This document shows positions 27,762 to 34,901 of a stretch of 64,000 nucleotides of DNA, one piece after another. This DNA is from an uncultured Halomonas sp. Its GTDB lineage: Bacteria; Pseudomonadota; Gammaproteobacteria; Pseudomonadales; Halomonadaceae. The stretch lies in the NCBI RefSeq assembly GCF_947493865.1, contig NZ_CANLTC010000009.1, positions 1 to 64,000 on the forward strand, given 5' to 3'. Position 1 is the stretch's first letter, and every line of letters starts with the position of its first letter. The notes below the pieces were generated by a model. The model worked only from the letters and a program-made list of their open reading frames with translations. It had not been told where the DNA came from and searched no databases. Position numbers and translations under genes: made by a program.

Positions 27762-28286
27762 ATGCTTTCTCGTTTCAAACTACGGCTTGGACTCTTCGCG
27801 CTGCTGCTATGCGGCGGGCTCTTGCCTCAGGCCTTTGCGCAACAAGGGCAGGCAGGGCCGAACATGAGCGTCGAAAACTTCCAGGACTGGGAAGTGCGCT
27901 GCCCCCAGGGTGGCGGCAACACAGAGCTCTGTTCAATGATGCAACTGGTTGACAACCCCCAGGGCGGCCAGCCGATCATGCAGGTCATCATGGCCTACCC
28001 CAAGGAGCTGGACGCACCGGCGATGGCGTTCATCCTCCCTTTGGGTACGCGCCTGGCGCCGGGTCTTCAGTTGGTCGTCGATAACAACGAGCCGATCAAC
28101 TTCCCCTATCAAATGTGTCAGGAGCAGGGCTGCCGCGCGGACATCCCGGTCACGGAAACCCTGCGCCAGCAGATGCGCAGCGGCACCCGTGCCACCGTCA
28201 GCATCATGGGACCGCGGGGAGAACGCCTAGATCTGCCGGTTTCGCTGCAAGGCTTTACCGCCGCCAACGACCGTATCGCACGCTGA
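27762..28286 (+). CDS. IalB-like (invasion-associated locus B) secreted protein
   Basis: Protein of 174 residues with a signal peptide over residues 1-24 (cut near AFAQQG). The mature part carries the IalB family pattern: WEVRCPQGGGNTELCSMMQLVDN near residue 42, a MCQEQGC segment near residue 115, and the final LP..LQGFTAA. Cysteine pairs would form disulphides. The family was named from Bartonella, where IalB affects erythrocyte invasion, but it is common in free-living marine bacteria with unknown function. ATG at 27762 is chosen because the signal peptide starts there. Confidence 0.83.
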   Translation: MLSRFKLRLGLFALLLCGGLLPQAFAQQGQAGPNMSVENFQDWEVRCPQGGGNTELCSMMQLVDNPQGGQPIMQVIMAYPKELDAPAMAFILPLGTRLAPGLQLVVDNNEPINFPYQMCQEQGCRADIPVTETLRQQMRSGTRATVSIMGPRGERLDLPVSLQGFTAANDRIAR

Positions 28287-28310
28287 TTTTTGTACCAAAC
28301 AGTCCCAAAG

Positions 28311-28338
28311 CGGGCCGTGCAGCCGGGCGGCCCGTTTT
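28311..28338 (+). terminator. terminator after the IalB-like gene
   Basis: CGGGCCG/CGGCCCG stem with a 10-nt loop followed by TTTTATTT, 25 bases past the stop. It also lies beyond the end of the convergent folE2. Confidence 0.8.
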
Positions 28339-28408
28339 ATTTGCATAAACGGTGCTTTTATTCCCTCGTCATTGATATTCCTCTAGCGCCGGTCGCCCCT
28401 CCGAATCA

Positions 28409-29317
28409 TCATCTCGCGTCACTCCTTTGCCAGTTCCACTCGCTTCGGGCAACGGCGTCGTGAGCATGCAGGCTTTCCGCGTGCACGACACGCAACTGGA
28501 AGCCGCATGCAGCGGATTGCTCGCGCAGCATCTGATGAAGGCGGCGTGCCGCATCCTCGCAAAACATCAAGTTCTGTCCATTGGCTAGGGCAAAGGCTTG
28601 TTCATCGACGCGCTTGACTGCGGTTTGTAGCGCGGTGCCCAGCACTCTCTCGCTGCGCTCGATCAGCGTTTCCAAGGGCAGTACCTCGACCTCGTTTGCA
28701 AGATGCAGCGCCAGATGCGCTTGGCTGCGCTGGCTGTGCGGCGTGGCCACAATGCCCTTCTCGCTGCTGAGCCATGCTCCGACGGTCTCCCGCGTCATCG
28801 GCATATCGACGAAGTCTTCCTCAAATTTCTGCTGAATCAACTGGCGTGATAGCGCCGCCGAGCAAGGGCAGGTCGAGGAATACCCTATGCTCAGTTCGAA
28901 ATCGGCCCGAAGCACACCATGGCTGTCCAGTCGACAGCGCAACACGAAGGGATACGCCTTCCAACCCGCCAACGGGCTGATCAACGCCGGGCGCTTGAGC
29001 AACACCTCGCCGCTCAAATCGAGAAAGGCCGAACTGGACAGTTCTTGATGGGTATCGAGGAAGTGTTCCAGCACTGCAGAAACAGCAGATAACGATAGCT
29101 CCTGCCCTTCGAGCCTGGCCAGGGCAAGATACAGACGCGACATGTGGATACCCCGAGCGTTGGGATCCTCTAGGCTGACACCCGCCGAAACACGCCCATT
29201 GACCGGATGACCGGCCACCAGGAACGGCAAGGCAATACGCTCCATGCCGACCCAGGAAAGCATGCCACCCAGATGAGACGCTTCGCCGGCGACATCAACC
29301 AAACCTCTATCGATCAT
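28409..29317 (-). CDS. folE2: GTP cyclohydrolase FolE2 (zinc-sparing type IB)
   Basis: Converts GTP to dihydroneopterin triphosphate, the first step of folate and queuosine precursor synthesis, without the strict zinc need of FolE. 302 residues. The family core is GYSSTCPCSAALSRQLI near residue 145, which bears the metal-binding Cys, and PHSQRSQAHLAL near residue 195. Family members are commonly controlled by Zur. Here a Zur-type operator lies about 90 bases upstream at 29407, and the gene sits next to the zinc-uptake genes. This context strongly supports the assignment as a zinc-starvation substitute for FolE. Confidence 0.95.
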   Translation of the reverse strand: MIDRGLVDVAGEASHLGGMLSWVGMERIALPFLVAGHPVNGRVSAGVSLEDPNARGIHMSRLYLALARLEGQELSLSAVSAVLEHFLDTHQELSSSAFLDLSGEVLLKRPALISPLAGWKAYPFVLRCRLDSHGVLRADFELSIGYSSTCPCSAALSRQLIQQKFEEDFVDMPMTRETVGAWLSSEKGIVATPHSQRSQAHLALHLANEVEVLPLETLIERSERVLGTALQTAVKRVDEQAFALANGQNLMFCEDAARRLHQMLREQSAACGFQLRVVHAESLHAHDAVARSEWNWQRSDAR

Positions 29318-29406
29318 GGGTCATACGTCCTTTGTTGATGGGTAGTGCCATCGTCTACTCCCAGACAGGAAGGGGATCGGGTAGCGCCTGCCAACGCCAG
29401 AAAAGA

Positions 29407-29422
29407 TACGTTATAACATAAC
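29407..29422 (-). promoter_or_regulatory. candidate Zur operator upstream of folE2
   Basis: TACGTTATAACATAAC, identical over 16 bases to the reverse complement of the site at 33806-33821. It faces folE2 and resembles the gammaproteobacterial Zur consensus around GTTATAnnATAAC. Confidence 0.75.
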
Positions 29423-29804
29423 ATTCAGGCTAGTCGAAGCAACGGCCTAACTCTTCGAAAGTGCGACGGTTGGGCCCCGCCTGCTGCTGAGCATCGACCT
29501 CGCGTAATGGGCCGCTCCATAAAGCCCGGTACAATCGGCCTGCCCTGAAATGAATTTGATACGTTATATCATTTCATGAATCTTGTTTTTATACTGGCGT
29601 GACGAGTCTTGAGTAGCGCCTCACTGCTGTGTCATACCACCTCGGACCGGCAGCGCTCGCCAAGCATCAACTATCATGTTCGCCACGAAGGCACACTGCA
29701 GGCAGAGTCACGGCTGATACTTTTTCATGCATGACAAGCCGGTTGTCACCCATGAACATGATCGAACCAACTCGTCTGGAAATTCATTGATCGGTGACCC
29801 TTTT
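29423..29804. other. intergenic region between folE2 and zevA
   Basis: About 380 bases with no convincing gene. It holds the two divergent promoters and the Zur-type site at 29561. The earlier ATG at 29727 could extend zevA, but the added sequence is polar and does not look like a signal peptide. Confidence 0.5.
29561..29576 (+). promoter_or_regulatory. candidate Zur operator upstream of zevAB
   Basis: TACGTTATATCATTTC matches the other boxes closely (TACGTTATAWCATWWC form). It lies about 230 bases upstream of zevA, suggesting a long leader for that transcript. Confidence 0.7.
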
Positions 29805-30497
29805 ATGTGGCTTTCAACCATCCACTTCGTTGGCCAACTTCGCTGTATTCGGCGCCTTGCCGCGCTACTGCTGGCACCGATGTTCCTGGCTGCATCTCCT
29901 GTGACCCAGGCTCATCCCCATGGCTGGGTGGACTACACCATACGCGTGCTGTTCAACGATCGCGGCCAGGTAACGGCCCTGGAACAGCATTGGAAGCTGG
30001 ATCCGTTTTACAGCCTGACGCTGAGCGAAGAGCTGTCCCGTGCAGAAGGTGACGAGAGCATGCAGCAACGACTCGACGCCTTGGGGGACGAGATCATCAA
30101 CAACATGGCCCTGGAACATTATCTTTCCCATGTTTATCTGGATGGCAAGGAGCTCGAGTTCGGACAGGTCACCGAATACACCACCCGGATGAGCGATCAG
30201 CGCATCGAATTGTTCTTCGTGCTACCGCTGGCGACACCGCAGTCCCCCAATGACGGCAAGCTGAGCTGGAAAATCTACGACGCGACCTACTACATCGAAT
30301 TTCTTTACGACGACAAGACCGACAAGCCGATCACTCTGAGCAATGCACCCGAAGGTTGCACGGCCAATGTCATCCACTATGACCCCGACCCGAAGATGGT
30401 GGCCAAGGCGTCCGCCATCGATATCAACGACCAGGCGCCGGACGGAATGGGGCAAGTCTTTGCGGATACAGGAAACCTGTCATGTCCCGAGCGTTGA
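29805..30497 (+). CDS. zevA: DUF1007 periplasmic protein, ZevA-like
   Basis: Protein of about 230 residues with a hydrophobic N-terminus and likely signal peptide cut before HPHGWVDY, leaving an N-terminal His-x-His on the mature protein, which could bind metal. The rest matches DUF1007 (for example ALEQHWKLDPFYSLTL and the C-terminal KITLSNAPEGC region). In Haemophilus influenzae the ZevA/ZevB pair is a zinc acquisition system. The start at 29805 is uncertain because no strong ribosome-binding site is visible; 29727 is an alternative. It overlaps zevB by 16 bases. Zur-type site upstream. Confidence 0.85.
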   Translation: MWLSTIHFVGQLRCIRRLAALLLAPMFLAASPVTQAHPHGWVDYTIRVLFNDRGQVTALEQHWKLDPFYSLTLSEELSRAEGDESMQQRLDALGDEIINNMALEHYLSHVYLDGKELEFGQVTEYTTRMSDQRIELFFVLPLATPQSPNDGKLSWKIYDATYYIEFLYDDKTDKPITLSNAPEGCTANVIHYDPDPKMVAKASAIDINDQAPDGMGQVFADTGNLSCPER

Positions 30498-31528
30498 AGG
30501 TACTGATCGCGCTAGTGCCGGTACTGCTTTTGCTGTTGCTGGCCGCGACGCCCAGCGGGGCAGCACTGTGGCAATGGTTACTGGCTCATCTTTTGGACTG
30601 GCAGCGCCTGCTACAGCGGGGGCTGACCATGAACATGATGCAGTTCTCCCGCCAAGCTGATACCACCACCCTGCTGACACTGATAGGCCTGAGCCTGGGT
30701 TACGGAATCTTTCACGCCGCCGGTCCCGGCCACGGCAAGGCCGTGATATCGACCTATCTGATGGTTCGCCGCGCCGATCTGTCTCGCGGCGTGCGCTTGA
30801 CTTTGGCGGCCGCTCTATTACAAGGCGTAGTGGCGATCGCACTTGTAGGCGTCTTGATCCTGGGGCTGGGAATGCTGACCCGGGAAGCCATGGCCAGCAC
30901 GGTGGTGGTCGAGCGTATCAGTTATGCATTGGTCGCGGCATTGGGTGCCTGGCTGAGTCTGCGAGCGCTGATACGCGTAGGACGCCTGATCCGCTCTTCG
31001 ACATCGCACCCGGTGGCGACGAACGCCTATGCACTGCAACCCGCAACATCCGCTAGCCAGCCACCGGATATAGGGCGGCTGGCAATGACGCCATCCAACA
31101 ACGCCAACTCATCGACGCATCCCCCGTCCTGCCACTGCGGACACGACCATCACGTCGATCCGATCCACATGAGCAATGACTGGCGTGAAAGCCTGGGCGT
31201 CATCATCGCCATCGGCCTGCGCCCCTGCAGCGGTGCTGTCATGATACTCGGTGTTGCCGGGCTGCTTGGCCACTGGTGGACCGGCGTCGCGGCAGTGCTG
31301 GCGATATCGTTGGGCACGGCACTGACGACCTCCACCCTGGCAGTGGTGACGGTGCTGGCGCGCCGCCAAGCACAGCGGCTCACGACGCATGCGACACCAC
31401 ACTGGCAAGCGTTACTGGGGCAAGGTATCGCGCTGTGCGGCGGCCTATTGATCATGGCGCTGGGTATTGCCCTTCTCATTCATGCACCACAGGTGGCGAC
31501 GTCACCGATGATGGGCGGCGGCATGTGA
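30482..31528 (+). CDS. zevB: NicO-type metal permease, ZevB-like
   Basis: Inner-membrane permease of 348 residues related to the RcnA/HoxN nickel-cobalt transporter fold, with about seven hydrophobic segments. HAAGPGHGKAVISTYL near residue 78 is the family metal motif. A soluble loop near residues 185-230 contains HPPSCHCGHDHHVDPIH, a His/Cys cluster suited to bind zinc. It pairs with the DUF1007 protein, which is translationally coupled to it. By analogy with H. influenzae it is probably zinc uptake, although NicO homologues can export. Zinc context (zur and znu neighbours) supports uptake. Confidence 0.87.
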   Translation: MSRALKVLIALVPVLLLLLLAATPSGAALWQWLLAHLLDWQRLLQRGLTMNMMQFSRQADTTTLLTLIGLSLGYGIFHAAGPGHGKAVISTYLMVRRADLSRGVRLTLAAALLQGVVAIALVGVLILGLGMLTREAMASTVVVERISYALVAALGAWLSLRALIRVGRLIRSSTSHPVATNAYALQPATSASQPPDIGRLAMTPSNNANSSTHPPSCHCGHDHHVDPIHMSNDWRESLGVIIAIGLRPCSGAVMILGVAGLLGHWWTGVAAVLAISLGTALTTSTLAVVTVLARRQAQRLTTHATPHWQALLGQGIALCGGLLIMALGIALLIHAPQVATSPMMGGGM

Positions 31529-31585
31529 TCCATCAAAGATCGCCCTTGACGAAGCCGCCCATTATTCAGACAGGTTGCTTATTGA

Positions 31586-31601
31586 TACGTGATAACACAC
31601 C
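31586..31601 (+). promoter_or_regulatory. degenerate Zur-type site upstream of zur
   Basis: TACGTGATAACACACC matches 13 of 16 bases of the folE2 box. It lies about 65 bases before the zur start, which would give negative autoregulation. Weaker than the other three. Confidence 0.5.
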
Positions 31602-31663
31602 CTATCCTACATTGAAGGAAGACAGCGAAATCAGAGCACCTTCGAGTTCGCCATGGGGACACA

Positions 31664-32056
31664 TTGCCATTGAATGACAAACAGCAACAAGTACTGGATA
31701 CCCTACGCAAGGCGCAAGGACCATTGAGTGCCTATGCACTACTCGATCGGCTGCGTGGCAGTGGATTCAGCGCTCCAACCCAGGTTTATCGAGCTTTAGA
31801 GAGCCTGATGAGAGAGGGCTGGGTTCATCGTCTGGAAACCCTGAACGCCTATACCTCTTGCACGCTGGGCTGCCTGCATGGCTGCACGGCATTTGCCATC
31901 TGCGAACGCTGCGGGCACATCGATGAGCTGGTTGATAGCGACCTGAATGGCGTTCTTGATAGTCTGGCGCAGAGTCATCAGTTTTCCCTCAAAAGCACGA
32001 CTATCGAGATGCGCGGTGAGTGTTCGACATGTGCCGGTCTTGCGCCCAGTGCGTGA
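31664..32056 (+). CDS. zur: Fur-family zinc uptake regulator Zur
   Basis: Protein of 130 residues. An N-terminal winged helix covers about residues 1-70 (KAQGPLSAYALLDRLRGSGFSAPTQVYRALESLMREGWVHRLE in outline), followed by a metal-binding dimerisation half. FAICERCGHIDEL contains a CxxC, and ECSTCAGL near the C-terminus a second CxxC, as in Zur and Fur structural zinc sites. A TTG start at 31664 with GGGGAC upstream is used; the next in-frame TTG is at 31670. Placement among zinc-uptake genes with a shared operator makes Zur the best call over Fur. Confidence 0.9.
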   Translation: MPLNDKQQQVLDTLRKAQGPLSAYALLDRLRGSGFSAPTQVYRALESLMREGWVHRLETLNAYTSCTLGCLHGCTAFAICERCGHIDELVDSDLNGVLDSLAQSHQFSLKSTTIEMRGECSTCAGLAPSA

Positions 32057-32181
32057 ACCGAGCAGAACACCGCCACGCTGATCCTTCAAACAGATACCCC
32101 CCTTCCCGGCGCCTCGATGACCGATACCCTACCCGAGCACCACGACTCCCGCGCATACGCTGAAGGCACAAGGCGTTGCAC

Positions 32182-33012
32182 TCAACGGCTCTCCTCACAT
32201 GACGGCGTAGCGCGCGAGACTTTGAGTCTCGTGTATCCAGCAAAGCTGGATAGAGCAAAGAGGATTGCGGCCAGGCTGACGATAGTGGGGCCCGTGGGAG
32301 TATCAAGCCAGAAGGCCGCCTGCAACCCGCCGGTGGTGGCGGTTGCCCCGATCATGGCGGCGAGCAGCACCATGGCCTCGGGCGTACGGCTGAAGGGCCG
32401 CGCCGCAGCAGCGGGTATGATCAGCAGCGCTGCGATCAGCAACACACCCACGACCTTCAGTGCCACGGCAACGACCACGGCGAGGGACAGGGTCAGGATC
32501 AGCTGTTCGCGCTTCGGATCGATACCGCTGGCGTAGGCAAGATCCGTATTGAGTGTGGCGGTCAGCAGGCTCGACCAACGCCATCCCAACAGCACCAGAA
32601 CGATTCCTGCCCCTCCCCAGATGATAGCGAGATCCAGCTTTCCCACGGCCAGAATATCGCCGAAGAGATAAGCCATCAGGTCGATACGCACGCCGGACAC
32701 GAAAGAGACCGCGACCAGACCGAAGGCCAGTGCCGAATGGGCCATTACCCCCAGAAGCGTATCCATGGCATAGCCCCTGCCACTCAGCAGCGAGACGGCC
32801 GTTGCCATGATCAGCGAGACGACCAGCGCCCCGGCAAAGATCGAGGTCGACAGCAATAGCGAGAGGGCAACACCGAGAATGGCGGCATGGGCGGTGGCAT
32901 CGCCGAAGTAGGCCATGCGCCGCCACACCACGAAGCAGCCCAACGGCGCCGCGGCCAGGGCAACGCCGATGCCAGCCAGAGCGGCGCGAACCAGAAAGTC
33001 GTCGAGCATCAC
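32182..33012 (-). CDS. znuB: zinc ABC transporter permease ZnuB
   Basis: Permease of the high-affinity zinc importer, 276 residues with eight or more hydrophobic segments of the ABC-3 family (PF00950). WRRMAYFGDATAHAAILGVAL near residue 30 is the family signature, in the usual place. It overlaps znuC by four bases (ATGA). The C-terminal tail is short. It receives zinc from ZnuA and couples to ZnuC. There is only one permease gene here, so the transporter is a homodimer in the membrane part. Confidence 0.95.
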   Translation of the reverse strand: MMLDDFLVRAALAGIGVALAAAPLGCFVVWRRMAYFGDATAHAAILGVALSLLLSTSIFAGALVVSLIMATAVSLLSGRGYAMDTLLGVMAHSALAFGLVAVSFVSGVRIDLMAYLFGDILAVGKLDLAIIWGGAGIVLVLLGWRWSSLLTATLNTDLAYASGIDPKREQLILTLSLAVVVAVALKVVGVLLIAALLIIPAAAARPFSRTPEAMVLLAAMIGATATTGGLQAAFWLDTPTGPTIVSLAAILFALSSFAGYTRLKVSRATPSCEESR

Positions 33013-33737
33013 GAAGAAAGCTCCGATGAAATGGAAGAAGCGCCATGATCATGACGGTACAGGGCAAGGGCATCCCGGGTATCGTAACCGAACATGGCCA
33101 GATACGCCGGCGATGTGGCTACCCGCTCCGGTGTTCCCTCGCAGCAGATAGAACGATTCAGGCAAACGACCCGATCCGACGTTCGCATCACGACATGCAG
33201 TTCGTGGCTGACCATCAGCACGCCACAGCCGAGCTCGCGGCGCACCGACTCGAGCTGGTGATAAAAATCCACGACGCCGCGCTGATCGAGCCCCTGGGTT
33301 GCCTCATCGAGAATCAATAGATCCGGCGATTCCAGCAAGGCCCGGGCCAGCAGGATACGCTGAAACTGCCCTCCTGATAGCCCGCTCATCTGACGCCTTG
33401 CGAGGCCGGCCACACCCGCCCGTTCAAGTGCCTGATCAATCTGCGCAGCGGCTCGGCGCCGAGGCAGGCTCATGAAGCGTGATACCGTCATCGGTAGCGT
33501 GGCATCGAGATGTAGACGCTGTGGCACATAGCCGATCTTGAGTTCCGTAGACCTGACGATACGACCTCGGACTGGCTTCAAGGACCCAATGATACTTTTC
33601 AGCAGGGTCGTTTTACCCGAGCCGTTGGGACCAACGACGGTGACGATCTCACCCCGCGCAAGCGTCAGATGAATGTCTTTCAGGACGAGATCACCGCCAA
33701 GGGCGATATCCAGGTGTTCGATCGTCAGCAATGTCAT
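33009..33737 (-). CDS. znuC: zinc ABC transporter ATP-binding protein ZnuC
   Basis: ATPase of the zinc importer, 242 residues. Walker A is GPNGSGKTTL near residue 36, the ABC signature is LSGGQFQR near residue 133, Walker B is LLILDEATQGLD near residue 155 and the switch His is in VSHELHVV. Specificity follows from its neighbours: coupled to znuB and divergent from znuA across a Zur-type site. The promoter region is shared with znuA. Confidence 0.95.
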   Translation of the reverse strand: MTLLTIEHLDIALGGDLVLKDIHLTLARGEIVTVVGPNGSGKTTLLKSIIGSLKPVRGRIVRSTELKIGYVPQRLHLDATLPMTVSRFMSLPRRRAAAQIDQALERAGVAGLARRQMSGLSGGQFQRILLARALLESPDLLILDEATQGLDQRGVVDFYHQLESVRRELGCGVLMVSHELHVVMRTSDRVVCLNRSICCEGTPERVATSPAYLAMFGYDTRDALALYRHDHGASSISSELSS

Positions 33738-33805
33738 GACGTCTTCCAGATGAAGTAAAGGGTCGGTGTGATACGGGATGCGGCGGCGTGGTGCTTAGCG
33801 TTGGT

Positions 33806-33821
33806 GTTATGTTATAACGTA
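33806..33821. promoter_or_regulatory. Zur operator between znuCB and znuA
   Basis: GTTATGTTATAACGTA on the plus strand is the exact complement of the folE2 box over 16 bases. It lies between the divergent znuC and znuA starts (68 and 48 bases away) and could repress both. Confidence 0.8.
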
Positions 33822-33869
33822 ACTTCATCTGCTTCAATTTCTTCTCATAATGCAATCCTGGAGGACTTT

Positions 33870-34805
33870 ATGGCACTGCGTGTCAGCCACTACTTGATGG
33901 CTTTATTGATGATGCCCGCCGTCGCTGCGGCGAAGGTGCCGTCCGTGGCGGTAGATATCCCGCCGGTCTATTCCCTTGTCGATCAAGTGATGGGCGATCT
34001 GGGATCGCCTGATCTGGTGATACAGCAAGGGGCCTCGCCGCACGGCTATACCCTACGTCCTTCGGAAGCAGCGGCCTTGAATCGCGCCGATGTCGTTTTC
34101 TGGATCGGCGACGGCTTGACCCCTTCACTGGCGGATTCTCTGGAGAACCTGGCCGGCGACGCCGTCAGCGTGGAGTTGATGGAGGTCCCGGGCACACTGA
34201 CACTTGAGTACCGTCAGGGGGCGACGTTCGACACCCATGACCATGAGGCGTCCGACGATCATGGTCATGAGCATGCCCACCATAGCGAGAATCCGCATGC
34301 GTGGCTCGACCCGCTGAATGCTCAGGTGTGGCTCGGTGCCATTGCCGAGTCGCTCGCCAACGTCGATCCACAGAACGCAGCCATCTATCGGGATAATGCG
34401 CGTCGCAGCAAGGCCGAGCTCGTCGCCTTGACGAAAGAGCTGAACAAGCGTCTTGCGAACGCCCATGACACCCGTTTCGTCGTCTTCCATGATGCCTATC
34501 ACTATTTCGAGAACCGCTTTGAGATCTCGGCAACCGGAGCAATCTCCTTGGGAGACGCTTCACAACCTAGCCCGGCACGGCTCAACGAACTACGAAAGCG
34601 GATTGACGAGTTGAACATCCACTGTGTGCTTAGTGAGCCGCAGTTCGACCCCAAGCTGGTAAAGAGCGTGTTCGGTGATACCGGTGTCGAAACGTCCATT
34701 GTGATCGATCCGCTGGGGACCGCTTTGTCGCTTGGCGACGAACTCTACCCGCAGTTGCTGCATCAGTTGGCTGACGGGTTGGTCCGCTGTGGGGAAGCGC
34801 ACTGA
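33870..34805 (+). CDS. znuA: periplasmic zinc-binding protein ZnuA
   Basis: Substrate-binding protein of the zinc importer, 311 residues, with a signal peptide over the first 22 residues (MALRVSHYLMALLMMPAVAAA in outline). It begins the mature fold with IPPVYSLVDQVMG. The characteristic metal loop is His-rich (HDHEASDDHGHEHAHH near residue 122-137). Zinc ligands should be the His near SPHGYTLRPS, the His of NPHAWLDP and the His of HDAYHYF. GGAGG lies before the ATG at 33870. Divergent from znuC. Confidence 0.95.
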   Translation: MALRVSHYLMALLMMPAVAAAKVPSVAVDIPPVYSLVDQVMGDLGSPDLVIQQGASPHGYTLRPSEAAALNRADVVFWIGDGLTPSLADSLENLAGDAVSVELMEVPGTLTLEYRQGATFDTHDHEASDDHGHEHAHHSENPHAWLDPLNAQVWLGAIAESLANVDPQNAAIYRDNARRSKAELVALTKELNKRLANAHDTRFVVFHDAYHYFENRFEISATGAISLGDASQPSPARLNELRKRIDELNIHCVLSEPQFDPKLVKSVFGDTGVETSIVIDPLGTALSLGDELYPQLLHQLADGLVRCGEAH

Positions 34806-34831
34806 TCCTCGTATTGAAGAGCCACTAACAC

Positions 34832-34855
34832 CGGGCCGCTCGAACGAGCGGCCCG
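34832..34855. terminator. terminator between znuA and pepN
   Basis: Eleven-bp perfect stem CGGGCCGCTCG with a 2-nt loop. The plus-strand tail GTGTGTTTCC is T-poor, so efficiency is uncertain. It can serve the convergent znuA and pepN. Confidence 0.7.
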
Positions 34856-34901
34856 TGTGTTTCCAGCATCGACTTAACCAGCATCGGCTAGCCTTGTACC
34901 G

